NCBI GenBank assembly: GCA_011009095.1
Contig: VTPC01001864.1
Coordinates: forward strand, 211,164 to 275,163
Direction: 5' to 3'
Origin: Ignelater luminosus
Lineage: Eukaryota > Arthropoda > Insecta > Coleoptera > Elateridae
DNA length: 64,000 nt
The number at the start of each line of letters is the position of its first letter. The first letter of the stretch is position 1. Shown piece after piece: positions 12,355 to 24,960 of this stretch. The position numbers were made by a program, and so were the translations under genes. The notes under the pieces were generated by a model, which saw only the letters and a program-made list of their open reading frames with translations, was not told the origin of the DNA and did not search any database.

Positions 12355-15300
12355 CTGTAACAATACATTTTAGTTAGATTTAATGAATTCACAGCATGTT
12401 GATGACACATTCAAATTTCAAAATAACAACTCCTTTGATCTTTGAATTAAAAAGGCTTTTGCGGTTGCTTGTTTGTTGTAATTTAAGTGTGGTCGTATTT
12501 TCATTGTAAACGTTCACGACCTCGCCCATGACCTTCTTTCATTTTATTGTAAGCCGAGTATGAGTAATTATTATACAATCAAAAATTCTATCGCTAAAAT
12601 TTCCATTTAAAAATGAGTAAAAACAACTTTTATTTTAATTGCACAATAAAATGAAAAACTGTTGGAATCTGAAATATCGAGCTGGAACATTTTTATCGAG
12701 CTTTTTCATGGTCATGTTGTAACATCGCCACAAGTTAATCTCATATTTTATTACTTACTTTTAATTAATTTCACAACTACATAAGGAATTTAATAAATTA
12801 AAATTCAATTAATATTATACGCCAAGTACAATAATAATTCACAGCCTTGTACTCATATTTTATATGGCATCACCTCTTATTTTTATTTGATTAAGTTTAG
12901 TTTAATTAGTTCTTCCTTTTAATGATTATGTTATAGGACAGCAGCTGGTTATTGTCAACGGCATGTTAAATTCTCAAAACATGCTTTAAAACTTATAATT
13001 ATGAACCAATTAGAATTATGAAAAACACGCTCGCGATTATACAGTGTGTCGCGTTGTAAGTAAGTACAGTTAGATAACTTTTCCTGTGTGAAAGATACAA
13101 ACTTGATTTTTGAGGCATATAGGCTTTATAGGAACTATTACAAGCTGCAATATGTATCTGATAGGATTATATCACACGATTACTACGATCGAAACAAATC
13201 TAAAATTTTTACAAAAACATATTAACGATTTTGCTAGAACAAAATCGTATTCAATGAAGTCTAAAAATTTCAAGTTTTAAATATGAAGACAAAATATTAA
13301 TTATTTACTTAAACTAAACAAATTTAGTGTTTGTTTATTCCTTAATTGAACAACCTACATCCTCACTAGACCTCCCATCCTTTTATTTTTACTTCTAGAG
13401 TACAATTAAAATAAGAATGTATGTTACCAAATCTCTAGATGCCAGGGACATATCATTCAATAGGCTGACTAGGTCGTGTTTAGCATTTCATCTACACATC
13501 ATACATGTACTGAAACATGTATTTTCACATAGAAAAAGTTATCTAACTGGACTCACTTACAATGCGACGTACTGTGTATAAGATTATTTTCTTCCAGATA
13601 TGTAACGTGCGTACACAATGGTGAATATTATAAACAAAGCAATCGTGAGATTTGTTACTCCACTTAATGACACTTGAAAAAATATTCTGAAGGCTCTTCG
13701 TGACTACAAAAAAAAATGAGGAACTGCGCAACATAATATACTTTGAACTTCTGAGGTACTTTAAACAAGCCTGTGATTATTGCAACTTAAAAACAATTTA
13801 ATAATCCAATTAGATTATATTTTAAAAATTATAAAAATTAATAGAGCAGGTTTTCCCCTACTAATTATTAGTATTTTAACTTGTATGTAACACTAAAATA
13901 TGGCACATATTTAAATATACGAGTAGTTGCTTTAATGAATATTTTCAATATCGAACTCAGCAAAAAATAATAATGTAGATTACAACTGTTAAATTCATAT
14001 GCAAAAACTCGCTTTCGGTTGGCGTACCATAATAATCTTATCTTTAGTGCAATTCAATTTATCGCCGACTTTTATATGACCTTGAAACCGTTGAACCACT
14101 TTTACAATATTTTACATATGTGAATACACAGGAAAGTTGTAAATGGAGATTATAAACTCGTTAGACTAACAAGAAACACGTAGAAAGCAATGTTAAGTGA
14201 ATACGCTTATCATATAAGGAGACGCAAAAGAAAAAACCTCATAATTCAAATCATGTCACATTGCTTTGCATAACCGAAGTGAAGTGTTACGAGGAGAATG
14301 TAAATTTAGATAAAAAACATTCTAACTAAAACGCGAGTTGCATTGTTAATCTACTATTCCCATCAATTACAGACAGATCGAGGGAAAAGGTTTCAACATT
14401 CGTGACGAATAACTAACTTAACGACCAGATCAAGGTCGCAATCTTCGAAGAGAAGCTTTTGTAGTCAAGGGACTTTTGAATGGTAGACGATTTAATACCC
14501 AATAATAAAATAAATAAATCAATTACTAGGTGGTAAATACCGTGAAGATTATTTATACTACATTCCAAGCTCGACTGAACTTTAAAATACGGTGTGTGTA
14601 AAAGAAACTTGGATAAAAATGTAAATCAAGCATGTCCAAGGCCAACTGCCATGTAGGGAGGACAGTCAACCGCGGCCACATAAATATGCAGACCACTCCG
14701 AGGCACAGTTTGAATAGCATTACCGCTCTTGTTTGAGGTTGTAATTTAGCAATTCTCGGAAGGCGGAGATATCGGCTATCGTGTTTGGGGAGGATAAAAT
14801 ATGCACGCGTTCATTCTGTGCGAACACGTCATGCGAATTTGCGTTCCCGATCTAGCTCAGGTGGGCTCAGGTTTATACTTGCATTCTCATCAATCACGGC
14901 ACGTTTAACGCAATAGCATGCTCGGAGAAAAATAAATTGATTTAAAAAAATCCAATAATAACACGAAACGTTAAATCAAAATTAGCTGGAAAAATTGGAT
15001 AAAATGAACGAGTAGCTTGTTATTATTGGCAAAGTGGGGAGAGGAAAAAATGTTAAGTACGTGTGCATGTATGTAACGCGCATAAAACCATATGTATTTT
15101 TAGAACGGCTTATTGAAATAACATGTTAAAGGTCACGATCGCTTTAAATTGTTGTGTTTTAAAATGATTAAAGTAGACATACAGACATATTGTACAATTT
15201 TATATTACTATAACGAATCAAAGTGTTTAATCTCCCTCAGCTTGTGAAAACATTTTATACATATTCAATAAGAAAATGGCCGTTTCATTGAAACACATGA

Positions 15301-18300
15301 TAGACACAGGTATTTCTCTTTTCACACGTTCAACTTTAAATAGAATTTTTCATATTTTGTTGAATTTAATAGGCAGGGGTTTACCATACTGTAGTTCTAC
15401 CAGTACAAACCAGATCCTCAAACAGATCATGTTTTTGTCATAAATGCTTATCATGTAGTCAGATAATTCCAAATATTTTTTACTTTATTTGACAACAAAT
15501 AACAAAACGATAGTGCGTCTGCTTGGATGCTTACGTTATATTATCTACTAGTCTGCCTCTCGGATCCACAATTAAAAATAAATACAAATACTAGTAATTA
15601 TATGGACCTGGGTTTATTGAAATAGGCAACACATAATGCATGCTACGGATAACCACGCTGTAGAGATTTTAAAAAGATTTCGAACAACATTTACACTGCT
15701 GACATTAGCAATCTTTCTTGTACTTCAAAGTACGTTTGAGTTTTACTAATGCATTCCTGTTTTTTCAATTTTTATATTGCCAAGACTATACATGGCTTAT
15801 TTTCAAAACTTTAGACTTGAGATAATTATTTGTGTAAGCCAATATGGTATGCTATTTTTTGCCTTGCTATTTGGGCCTTGGTAAGACAATTTGTATTTTG
15901 AGAAATAAAACATCTTCCAGATTCCGCCGATGGAAAAAAACATCATGGTCCCAAAGCTCTAAGCGAGCCAGGTTTACTTAGAGCGCCAAGAACATCCAGT
16001 AAGGTAAAGATCCAAACCACCCACGACCTACCAGGGATACTAACAAAAACCAAACTTACGAACATCTAGTTGGTCAGAAACCATATGACTTAAACCGTTA
16101 CCAAAACTACTACTATTAAAAGAACTTACACGAGTGTTTATTCATACTGATATTTAAATTCGTTTGGGAAATAAATAACAAATAAAAAATACAAAAAAGT
16201 TGAAAATGAATTACTTAAAACATACAGTCCTTTTCTTCTAAAATTATGACAAATATAAGTTAATCATACTAGTGGTTTTAAACAGAAACCACTGAGCAGC
16301 ACGAGAGTATTTTCTTTTCTGCATGTTTTGACTTGCCCTTTTTAAGAAGATTGGTGTTCCAGGAGGTTAATCCGTGGATTGTGAGAATACCTAGATGATC
16401 CGTTGGAAAGCGCTCGACGCGACAATCGTCTATTTCAGGGCATCATGGCTAAAGTAGTCGCACTCATGCAATATCCAAAGGGTTATAGACATTAGAGTAA
16501 ATTTACCGCAATTTGTACATGCTTAGGGGATTTCAAATTCCAAAAATGATGACCTAATAGCATCAGGAACTAGTATTATTTGAGTCCAGTCAATGCAGAA
16601 CTTTCCAATGATGAAAAACGCTGATTTTCTACGCTCACCTTTCCGTGAAATGTGGCAATTATCAGTCATTAGCATTAGAATCTAAATCTGTCTAAAACGG
16701 AATATTATCATTAGAAAGAAGAAGCTTGCTAAAGTTTGCCTAAGCTCTATATACTTCGTACTTTCAGTCACTTGTCATTGTGATACAAATGAAAAAGGAG
16801 AATTCATGAATTAGATTCAGCTCGTCCACACTTCTAACTGTCCTGCTGAGAAGAATTGAGAAAAATTGGTAGTGTATTTCCAAACGAAGGCCAGACCAGT
16901 TCAATAACTCAAAACCAAGAGAACACTCGAACCACGGTAAACCAAACCAGACACCTTGAAACACATTTGATGAGTCACATTTACATTTACACATTCGCAA
17001 AAATGTGAGTCGCCAATTCATAAATTAACATACAGGAGATAGCATAGGCAAAAAGTTACAGAAACGTTGCTTCTCCACAAATGAGAAGCAAAAGTATTCC
17101 TAAATTTGATCATAATTTCGTAACAAAGACGAATTAGATAGAGAATCTAATCAATCTTTAGTAATGTAACAATCTAGCATAGTCATATTTTCATCATAAG
17201 TTACAAGAACTGCAATTGTAGAAAATAACTGTTGTGAACATACATAAACATTTCTATTATACTTTTTAGAACAAGCATTGTCACCAGAAAAACTAAATAT
17301 GAAAACAGTTTATACAACCATAAAAAAGTTTATCCACAAAAATGATCGAGATGTATTTAGTTGATTTGGCTAACAATTCTGACAATTTCCTTGAAAAAAT
17401 GTAATGGTCATGTTCATTCAAAGAAAGTCGATACACTGTTTTTCCCGTGAATCGTCTGATACATTTTGTACCAAGAATGATCGTCAAAAATACATGCTCT
17501 ATTTTAAGTCTCAAAACAACGGGTGAAAACAAAGTTATGTTGAAGGCATTTGTTTTCTCCATAGTTTGTGCAACATCTCGTTAAAGATATTCGTGTTTCA
17601 AAGAGATTATTAAATGACTACGATCTGGTTATTTCATTTTTCTGCTGTTAATAATACACTAGAATGTAAATAAATAATATCAAACATTCTTTCTTTGGGA
17701 TGAAACGATAGTTAATGGAACAGGCTTTTAAATGAACAATCAATAACAATAAACAACGAAAACAGAAAACAAAACAAACACATTTATTAAAAGACCGTGT
17801 AATGTAAAACATAAATTCAAATCATTTATAACAGCGATGACTAATATTATTGTGTTTATACATAAAAGAAGTAAACCAGTTAAATTTAATAGAATCCGGT
17901 TATTTTCCAACTATTAGTTTTTATTTTGTAAACATCCTTAGGGAAGAAAATATCAAAAGTTGTACCAACCTTGAAGATTCAATAAAACATTTCTAAACTT
18001 CCACAGTAGATTTCGTACTTAAAAATAAATATTGATTTCCTGTAGTTTCAGGTAAACAAAGCTTGCGTGTTGAGAATAGAAAACAGGAAGTTGAAGGTCG
18101 TTTCTAATCTACTAGGGAATCATTTCGAATTATTTATTTTGTGGCAGCTAGCTGAAAGTTTAATTGCTTCGTGTAAACCTGAAAGTTGACAACCGGAAAC
18201 TTATTAGAATCATCGGCTGTCAATGATCTCTACTCGGTACGCAACGGTAAACCGTTGTTTATGCAATTATATTAGTTAGATATCAAACGCTGTGGCGCCG

Positions 18301-18861
18301 GGAAATGCTATTACAGTCTATTTTCTAACTGTATTATATAAAATGTTGAAATTGGAATCGTCTTATCCTGCAGTCCCAGGCATGCAATCGGCTTTATTTA
18401 TCCAATGGGTTTTTATTTCCTGAACAGTATATCCGCTTATAGTTTAAGAGTAAATTGGGAAAAACTGTTACTGGTTTAGTAGAATTCTCGCGTATGTCCA
18501 CTATTTTCACGGATGGACGCATCCTGTAAGTCTTACTTGATCCGACAGATTTCGTTAATCCAACTAAATTTACGATCACAGCCGCGCTGTAATTTGATAC
18601 AAAGCATTCTCAAATTACAATTCGGTTCATCACGATCATCTGCTATGTATAGTATAGTTTTTGTACTTTTTGTTTGGAGAGTGAAACATCACAAAAATAC
18701 CGTGTAAATCAAGGTAAAAACAGGTTTATCTGATTACTTAAGAAATTTTCAGCTGTCCGTGGCATTTTTGTTGATATTCGATGAGTTTGCTATACAAAAA
18801 AACTAAAAAAATTAATTGAGAAACAATGGAACCTTTCAAACACACAACTTAGTTCATTATA
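12355..18861. other. Long noncoding stretch, presumed 5' intron or upstream flank of the KDM3-like gene
   Basis: It starts (minus strand) with the acceptor and a pyrimidine-containing tract before the exon. No further coding exon is recognisable. A patch at about 14640..14900 is clearly GC-richer (contains ccgcggccac, aggcggagatatcggc, cacgcg) and could be a conserved noncoding element or an untranslated exon. A second mixed-composition patch at about 15900..16080 and the frame at 16764..17021 (minus) resemble nothing I know. Confidence 0.4.
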
Positions 18862-19039
18862 CAGTATGTCCATTTTACGGGTCCTCCCCTGAATGTTTGG
18901 AAATAGGCAACACGTTTACAGTTCAAAGTCGGCTTTTCTTTAAAAAGTTCAACCTGTGTTAACTGAACCATAGTTTGCTGTGAATTTAAAAATTGACACA
19001 AGTCAACTGTTTGACATTTTAAATTATAAATTTAAATTA

Positions 19040-20157
19040 TTAAATTTACAAATAGCACTAATTACGTACTTTAATTCCGAAAAGACTGACATGATTCTTA
19101 TACTAGGAAAGTGCCCAAAAAATGCCCAGCTGCTCTTAGGCTTTACGCTAGCCACTGCCCAAATACACCACTTCCAACTCGAGAAACATTCAGAAATCTA
19201 GAAAAGAATTTACGAAAAGATGGACAGTTTAATAAAACTAGTATTAGAAGTCGTAAGGTTACAAGTGAAAACAAAGAGGCTGCAGTAATTCAAGTGGTAG
19301 AAGAAAATCTCCCCACGTTAGTCAGACAAAAATTTCCAGAAATCCTGAAATTAGTAAAGGCTCCATGTTTAATATTTTAGAAGTTAACAGGTTTCATTAT
19401 TTATTTTTGTTAATGTTATCTTGAGAAGTGGTGGTTTATTGTAATTTATTATTATCAGGTTTCATACTTATCAAGTTATCACGTTTTTTTGATGCAATAT
19501 CTAACAAAAATTACTACAATCGTCGCCTACTGTTCTGTCGTTTTTTAAAAAATATTAGTTAAACAACAACCCCAACTTGTAGCACAGATATTACTTTCTA
19601 ATGAGGTAACTTTTTCAAATAAGGGCTGCGTCAACAGGCACAACTGCCACTATTATGCACAAAACAATCCTCATTGGATAAGAGCATCACATTTTCAATG
19701 GATTTTTAAAGTGAACGTATGGTGTGGTATTCTTGGCGACTTTATTATTGGTCCTCATTTTTGAAGTGGTACTGTAACTGTTTGTTGTTCTTGTATTGGA
19801 ATTTTTTGAGTAATGATCTACCGGAGCTTATGAATAATATCCATCTTTCTTAGCGTAGAGATTTATGGTTTCAAAATGATGATACCCTAGCTCATCATCA
19901 TAGAAATATTAGAATCTTTTTAAATCTATCTGGCAATACAGTTATCGTTAGAGATGCTGTGCATGATTAGCCTCTCCGCAGCTTGGATATGACTCCGTTA
20001 GATTTTTTTCTTTGGGGAAAGATCAAGAAAGAGGTTTATCGACGACCAGTAGAAAATGAAGATCAGTTAAGAGCAAGAATAGTACTAATCTTATTTCTAA
20101 CCAGCATAAATTGGGGAATTTTGACACTGACATGTATTAAAGAAAACAAACTACATA
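19040..20157 (+). pseudogene. Broken transposase of the outer DUF4817-type element
   Basis: The N-terminal helix-turn-helix is seen at about 19065..19330 in two frames: TDMILILGKC, then AALRLYASHCPNTPLPTRE and FRNLEKNLRKDGQF, the DUF4817 pattern. A catalytic-core remnant near 19600..19680 reads SNEVTFSNKG, then VNRHNCHYYAQNNPHWI; the family normally has Asp-Glu (DE) where this copy has Asn-Glu, so the first catalytic Asp is lost. Near 19870 FQNDDTPAH marks the second Asp. At 19989..20030 MTPLDFFLWGKIKKEVYRRP carries the third Asp, about 40 residues later. Several stops and frame changes separate these blocks. The C-terminal end is cut off from its 3' flank by the mariner insertion at 20158. 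Confidence 0.8.
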
Positions 20158-21434
20158 CGAGGGTGGTTTTTGATAAGTCTTTAGATTAACATAAAACGAA
20201 GTATTTTTTTGGTCAAAATCGATTTTATTTTTCTACATAGCCCTCTTTTTAGGTCTATATACTTCATCCATCGATGTTCCAACTTTCTGATCCCCTTTAA
20301 AAAATACGATGTCTAAAAGTATGAAAAATACGCGTTCACGGCGGCTATCACTTCATCATAGCTCGTGAGTTTCTTTCCTCCAAGCCATGTTTTCATGTTT
20401 GGAAAGAGAAAATAGTAGCTCGGGGCCAGATCTGGAAAATACGGGACGTGGGGAACCAACTCGAAGCCAAATTCAAGAATTTTGGCCATCGCGATCATCG
20501 ACGTGTGAGCCGGCGCATTCTCATGATGAAAGAGAACTGTTTTCCTTTGCATTTGAGGTCGTTTGGACTGGATTCTTTTCTTCAACCTGTCAAATAATGA
20601 AGCATAATACAATCCTGTTATTGTTTTTTTTGCAAATAGTCTATAAACAATATGCCATGTAAATCCCAAAAGACAGTCACCATTACTTTCCCTGGCGATG
20701 GCACCGTCTTCGCCTCCTTCGGAGCAGGTTTGCTTGTTGAAGTCCACTATTTAGTCTCTGGTGTGTAATAATGGACTCATGTTTTATTAACAGTTACAAA
20801 TCCCGCAAAAAGTTCATTGAATTACGCTTTGATCGATCCAACAGCTCCTTTGAGATGTCCATGCGCATGCGTTTTTGGTCCAATGTCAACAAGCGCGGCA
20901 CCCATCGCGCGGACATCTTCCTCATGTGCAAATCTTTATGTAATATTTTAAAAACGCGTTCTGTTGATATGCCTGCGGTCTATGCTATCTCTCTTATTTT
21001 CATTCGACGATCATCTAACACTATAAAATGGACTTTTTCGATGATATCCTCAACGGTTGCTGTTTTTGGCCTTCCCGGACGCTCTTCATCAAACACACTC
21101 GTACGGCCACGTTTGAACTCTTCCACCCAGTTGTTACGGTGGCGAATGAAGGAGCAGACTCCCTGTAGACAGCGTCCAACTCGACTTTTTTTCCGTTGGA
21201 GTTTGACCCATCAAACGCAAGAATTTTATAACTGAACAATATTCGACTGGCTTCATTCTTTACAAGTTATTGACATCGACTGACACAAACGACTGTCAAA
21301 CAAAAACTACACGTCCAAAATTGGTGACATTTTCAGCAGTGTCATCTGAAGGATGGACCATCGTAACTATAAAAGCATTTTGACCTGTGGCACCATATTC
21401 ATGGTCAGCCTAAACACTTATCAAACCACCTTCG
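20158..21434 (-). mobile_element. Full-length but dead mariner (irritans/vertumnana-like), nested insertion
   Basis: This 1277-bp element lies in the minus orientation. Its ends are cgagggtggtttttgataag (left) and, reversed, cgaaggtggtttgataagtg, with about 27 bp of terminal inverted repeat, flanked by TA at 20156..20157 and 21435..21436. The size and ends are typical of mariner. It sits in the 3' part of the outer element's transposase region, so it arrived later. Its transposase is described separately. Confidence 0.92.
20186..21256 (-). pseudogene. Mariner transposase pseudogene, all three catalytic Asp replaced
   Basis: The likely start is the ATG at 21254..21256 (MKPVEYCSVIKF). Readable blocks in order are the N-terminal helix-turn-helix, VFDEERPGRPKTATVEDII, RRMKIREIA, ISTERVFKILHKDLHMRKMS and ARWVPRLLTLDQKRMRMDI, then the catalytic core. 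The long open frame 20313..20747 holds PQMQRKTVLFHHENAPAHTS and PYFPDLAPSYYFLFPNMKTW. Compared with the family (VDETWIHHYTPET, HxDNAPAH, PDLAPSDYF), the three catalytic Asp are now Asn, Glu and Tyr. There are also in-frame stops (for example in place of the Trp after DET and after TPETK) and frame changes near the N terminus. The protein cannot catalyse transposition. The ends of the element may still be usable by a related transposase. Confidence 0.9.
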
Positions 21435-21553
21435 TATACAAAATGATCCGTTTTGTTTTTAAAATCTGTAATTACACAAAGATACCTCTGAACTGTAAGA
21501 CGTATTGCCTATTCCCAAACATTCAGGGAAGGACCCGTAAAATGGCCATACTG

Positions 21554-22218
21554 TATAACTTAGGAATCGGTTAGAAATCAAGAAATTCATTGTTTGATGA
21601 AATATCCTTTGGAAAGTAGACATACTGATTCTGGTATATGTAATTGATTCTTCTATAAAATGAAAATAGATGATTCAAAAACAGCTGATAACTTTTACTA
21701 TTTAAAATTTAAATAACACGTTATTTGTAAAAAAATTACAAATCGTGATATTTGTTTGAATTTCTTCAAAATTAAACAATTACAATTCAAGATTTTATTA
21801 AATATGTATGTACAGCTTTTCGCCTAATTAATGTCACAATACTAAAGGATTGATCAAAGTCACAAAAATAGATTTCGCATTAATTGGGCAAAACCGATCT
21901 TCTTTGAAGCTAAAAGCAATTTTAAAATTTCATTAAAAGAATGTACTGAAATATTTTTTATGTAAAAAGCTGTATGAAATATTTTTATGTAACAAAAAAG
22001 ATTCATTAACTCTCGGTATTCCTCTTACTTCCCTTAAGCAATTAATTACTCTAATATACTAATTGAGTCATTATTTTTTGCAAAGCTAGAACTCAGAGCA
22101 AATAAAATAGTAATAAATGTTTTCTGTTTTTGGCAACAACAGTACAATATGATTTTTCCCTTAATTTGTAAGGACTTTCAAAGTAATTCTTAAACACGTG
22201 CTTAAGTCAGAGTAAGTC
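21554..22218. other. AT-rich noncoding stretch
   Basis: No gene or repeat is recognised between the nested transposons and the coding-like relic that follows. Confidence 0.5.
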
Positions 22219-22240
22219 ATAGACTACAGTCTCTTCAGGC

Positions 22241-23032
22241 ATGGATGGTGTCCCAAAGAAAAAGAAAGGTGATGAGGTTATTTGTCGTTTCGGCTACGAA
22301 AAAGCTGAGGACAGTTATGTACAACGTAGCAAAATTTCTGAGTACTCTCATGCAATTTCTACATTAGGTGCACAACTACCCTGTCGTTACACGAAACGTG
22401 GATCTTCTTGGGTAGTGTCTTTCTTTACAAGACTTGAAAACGGAACGTAATCGATGGGCAAGAGGAAAGAAATAAATATTGTCGTGATGCCCAGCATTAT
22501 AGTACGGAGCTAGAGAAATGGAATCATTGGGTGTTGGGGTTTGACATTGTAGGTAGTATATCCTCCAGATCCGGAACACAAAAAGAACGCATGTGAAGAA
22601 AGTTAAGCGATGTCCAAATTTGATTCGGAATTTTCGTCCAGAGAAAGTTAAAAAATTCAAAGCCGACAAGACCGTTATCTATGGCCAACGGCACCCGAAG
22701 GGGTTATTTATCCTCCTGGCTTACAAAAACAATTAAATATATACAAAAAAAAAATAATTTTATGCTCTCGACAAACATGGAATTGGACGGCAATCTTTAT
22801 TTTGTCCCTCCCCCTAGAAAAAAAATCTTGTGGGTACCTTTGTCTATGGCATTTTATTAAATATGAAGGTGCGTATTCAGGCAGCAGTCTGGACATCAAT
22901 AGATTGGAACTTCGTTTTAAAAAATTTAGTAAACAAAGTCTCATTGATTATATTAAAGGTGCGGTCTTCGAAAACTCCAATAATGTCTTCACTAAAAATA
23001 ATGGTCTTTCAAAATATTTGGAGTTGGAATAA
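22241..23032 (+). pseudogene. Unrecognised coding-like relic
   Basis: This segment is richer in GC than its flanks and keeps open stretches on the plus strand at 22241..22450 (starting MDGVPKKKKGDEVICRFGY) and 22802..23032 (starting MSLPLEKKSCGYLCLWHFI). A short coding-looking block between them contains the words KYCRDAQHY and KWNHWVLG. The composition (charged, with Trp, Tyr and Cys) differs from the random AT-type frames elsewhere, which argues that it once encoded protein. I cannot name the family. It may be a decayed retrocopy of a host gene or part of an old mobile element. No terminal repeats, poly-A tract or target duplication was found. It appears broken. Confidence 0.3.
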
Positions 23033-24901
23033 ACCATACTAAACCACAGTACCACACACATATGTAGATGTATCCAATAAGCGAAACTGAAAAAATAAAG
23101 CCATAATAGTATTTTTATCACGCACCCACTATGAGAAAAATATTTTTAAATGATATCCAGTGGTTCAGATGAATAGAACATTAAGAACAAATCAGTAAAC
23201 ATTCTAGATAAAATCAAAAACATGGAAAGTAGAACAACCTACAGAAAAATTAAACGAACGACGTATAGGAGTATAATATACAGGAAACTGTCTCTATCTC
23301 ATTGTTAATTATTTCTTCATAGAAATAGAACTTCAATAAGAATAATTAAGTTTATTATAAAGGATCACAAATCTGAGACTGAAAATCCGGTCAATTTTCA
23401 AAAGTCAAACTTTTTAAATGATGTTTACTTGCAACTTATAGGAATTACGTAGCTCATTAATATTTTAATCCGTTATAGTATACAAGTTGAAACTGTGAAA
23501 TGTTGGGTAGTTTTGAAAGACATTTCAGTTGTTTAGAAATGCTTTCTAAGTCTTCAAGATATCAGATTCCTGGTTTCAGATTCATTATCTAAGAAGCTTT
23601 AAACTCAGATAACATCAGGCTGTGGAAAAAGATGTTTTTTTAGTAAATACTTGACTTTGATGCTATTGAATAATTTGCTTAATGCATGCTATAGTGAGTG
23701 GCATAATGTGTGTAGAGATATTCCCTCGCTTTTTTTTTCTAAAGCGAATAACTTCTTATTTTCGAAGTTGATTATCGTAATAATCTAAAAATTCAAGCTC
23801 ATCACGTACTAGACAAGAACACACGGAAGATTACTTCACAGAATATCCAATCTTCAATAATGATCCTATATCAAATGGGTATCAGCGAAAGTGTATGTAA
23901 TTTAAAAACTGATACAATATCATTAATAAAGCAGCATTTACATCTCAAAGATATAATGATAATGACATAACTTAGAAAAATTTACATTACCTATCAGAGT
24001 ATTAAATTTTATGAACTGCAGAAATAATTTTCACTCAAAACAAACACCTGGTGCTTGTTAATATTTATGTTTTCTTTAGTATTCAACCGTGTATTGCTTA
24101 CAATTTCGCTATTTTATTTAAATTGTTTATAAAACAGTAGATCTTTGCTATAATTTGTGCGCATTTATAAGAATGTAATTATAAAATACGTACATTGCAA
24201 ATTACATCAATCTTCTGAAATTATTACTACTAAAAACTCATTGTCATTAATTTATTAATATTTCTCATTATAATTACAGCATAATAATTATAATAGTTGA
24301 ATATTCCCTACTGGAAATATTGCTGACAAGAATTTTCTAAAATGTAAATGGTATTTATCTAAATTGTAAATTAATGAGAATGTAAATTTCATTCAAATGA
24401 AAAATGTGCATAACTCATAAACACCATTCAATCCAGTACTAGTAACCTTTAAAGAGTCATTAATAATATTATGCACGTACTACACAATCTTAAAACTAAC
24501 TAGTTATTCATATTACAAATTGGAAAACTTTTACACATAGTTAATGACTAGATTACCAGTCAATAAAAATTAACATTCCAACAATAGCATCGATGCAAAT
24601 CCCAATAAACATACTTATCGGTTTCCTGTATTCTAAGAATTTACGCGTTACGCATAAATCTATTAAATAAGCCAGTCTTTGTTTTCAAACAAAGATTAGC
24701 CAATAAAAGCGTAAACTTTATTAAAATATTAGAGACAGTAAAAACCGAAGGAAAATAACACACGAGTCGAATGACCTTCAACTTCGTGAGACAAAACGAC
24801 GCCAATACTTCGCAATAAAATTTATGACTGATAAAGTAGCATACTTGAGAGTAAAGAGGAGGGAAATAGTAAACTAAAAATATTTTCATGGCAGCTGGTG
24901 A

Positions 24902-24960
24902 TGCCAAGAAAAACAAACGAAATGAATACACAGACCGCCGCTCATTTTCGTTTCTTGGCA
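24902..24960 (-). other. Stem-loop of 19 bp with a 16-base loop
   Basis: The arms tgccaagaaa...acgaaatga (24902..24925, with a five-base bulge) and tcattttcgtttcttggca (24942..24960) are reverse complements, separated by atacacagaccgccgc. The stem lies at the edge of a GC-rich island holding gcgtcgccgccattatt. On the minus strand, the presumed sense strand of the KDM3-like gene, it would form a 59-nt hairpin of roughly pre-miRNA size. There is no evidence of expression. Confidence 0.4.

Larger units (their letters stand above)
18862..21553 (+). mobile_element. Tc1/mariner-superfamily element (DUF4817-type transposase), split by an inner mariner
   Basis: Terminal inverted repeats of about 65 bp bound the element: the left starts cagtatgtccattttacggg, the right (reversed) cagtatggccattttacggg, with about six differences overall. 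Both ends are flanked by TA. Without the inner mariner (20158..21434) and its duplicated TA it would be about 1.41 kb, a normal size for the superfamily. The transposase remnant reads on the plus strand. Its style, an N-terminal DUF4817 helix-turn-helix plus PLDFFLWG, is widespread in insect genomes. It is degenerate and non-autonomous. Confidence 0.9.

Noticed and set aside
12062-12410. Three overlapping minus-strand frames around the KDM3-like exon
   Set aside because: Only the frame reading VLVEYDDVEW is supported by splice sites and family pattern. The other two are shadows, and the parts outside 12193..12354 are intron.
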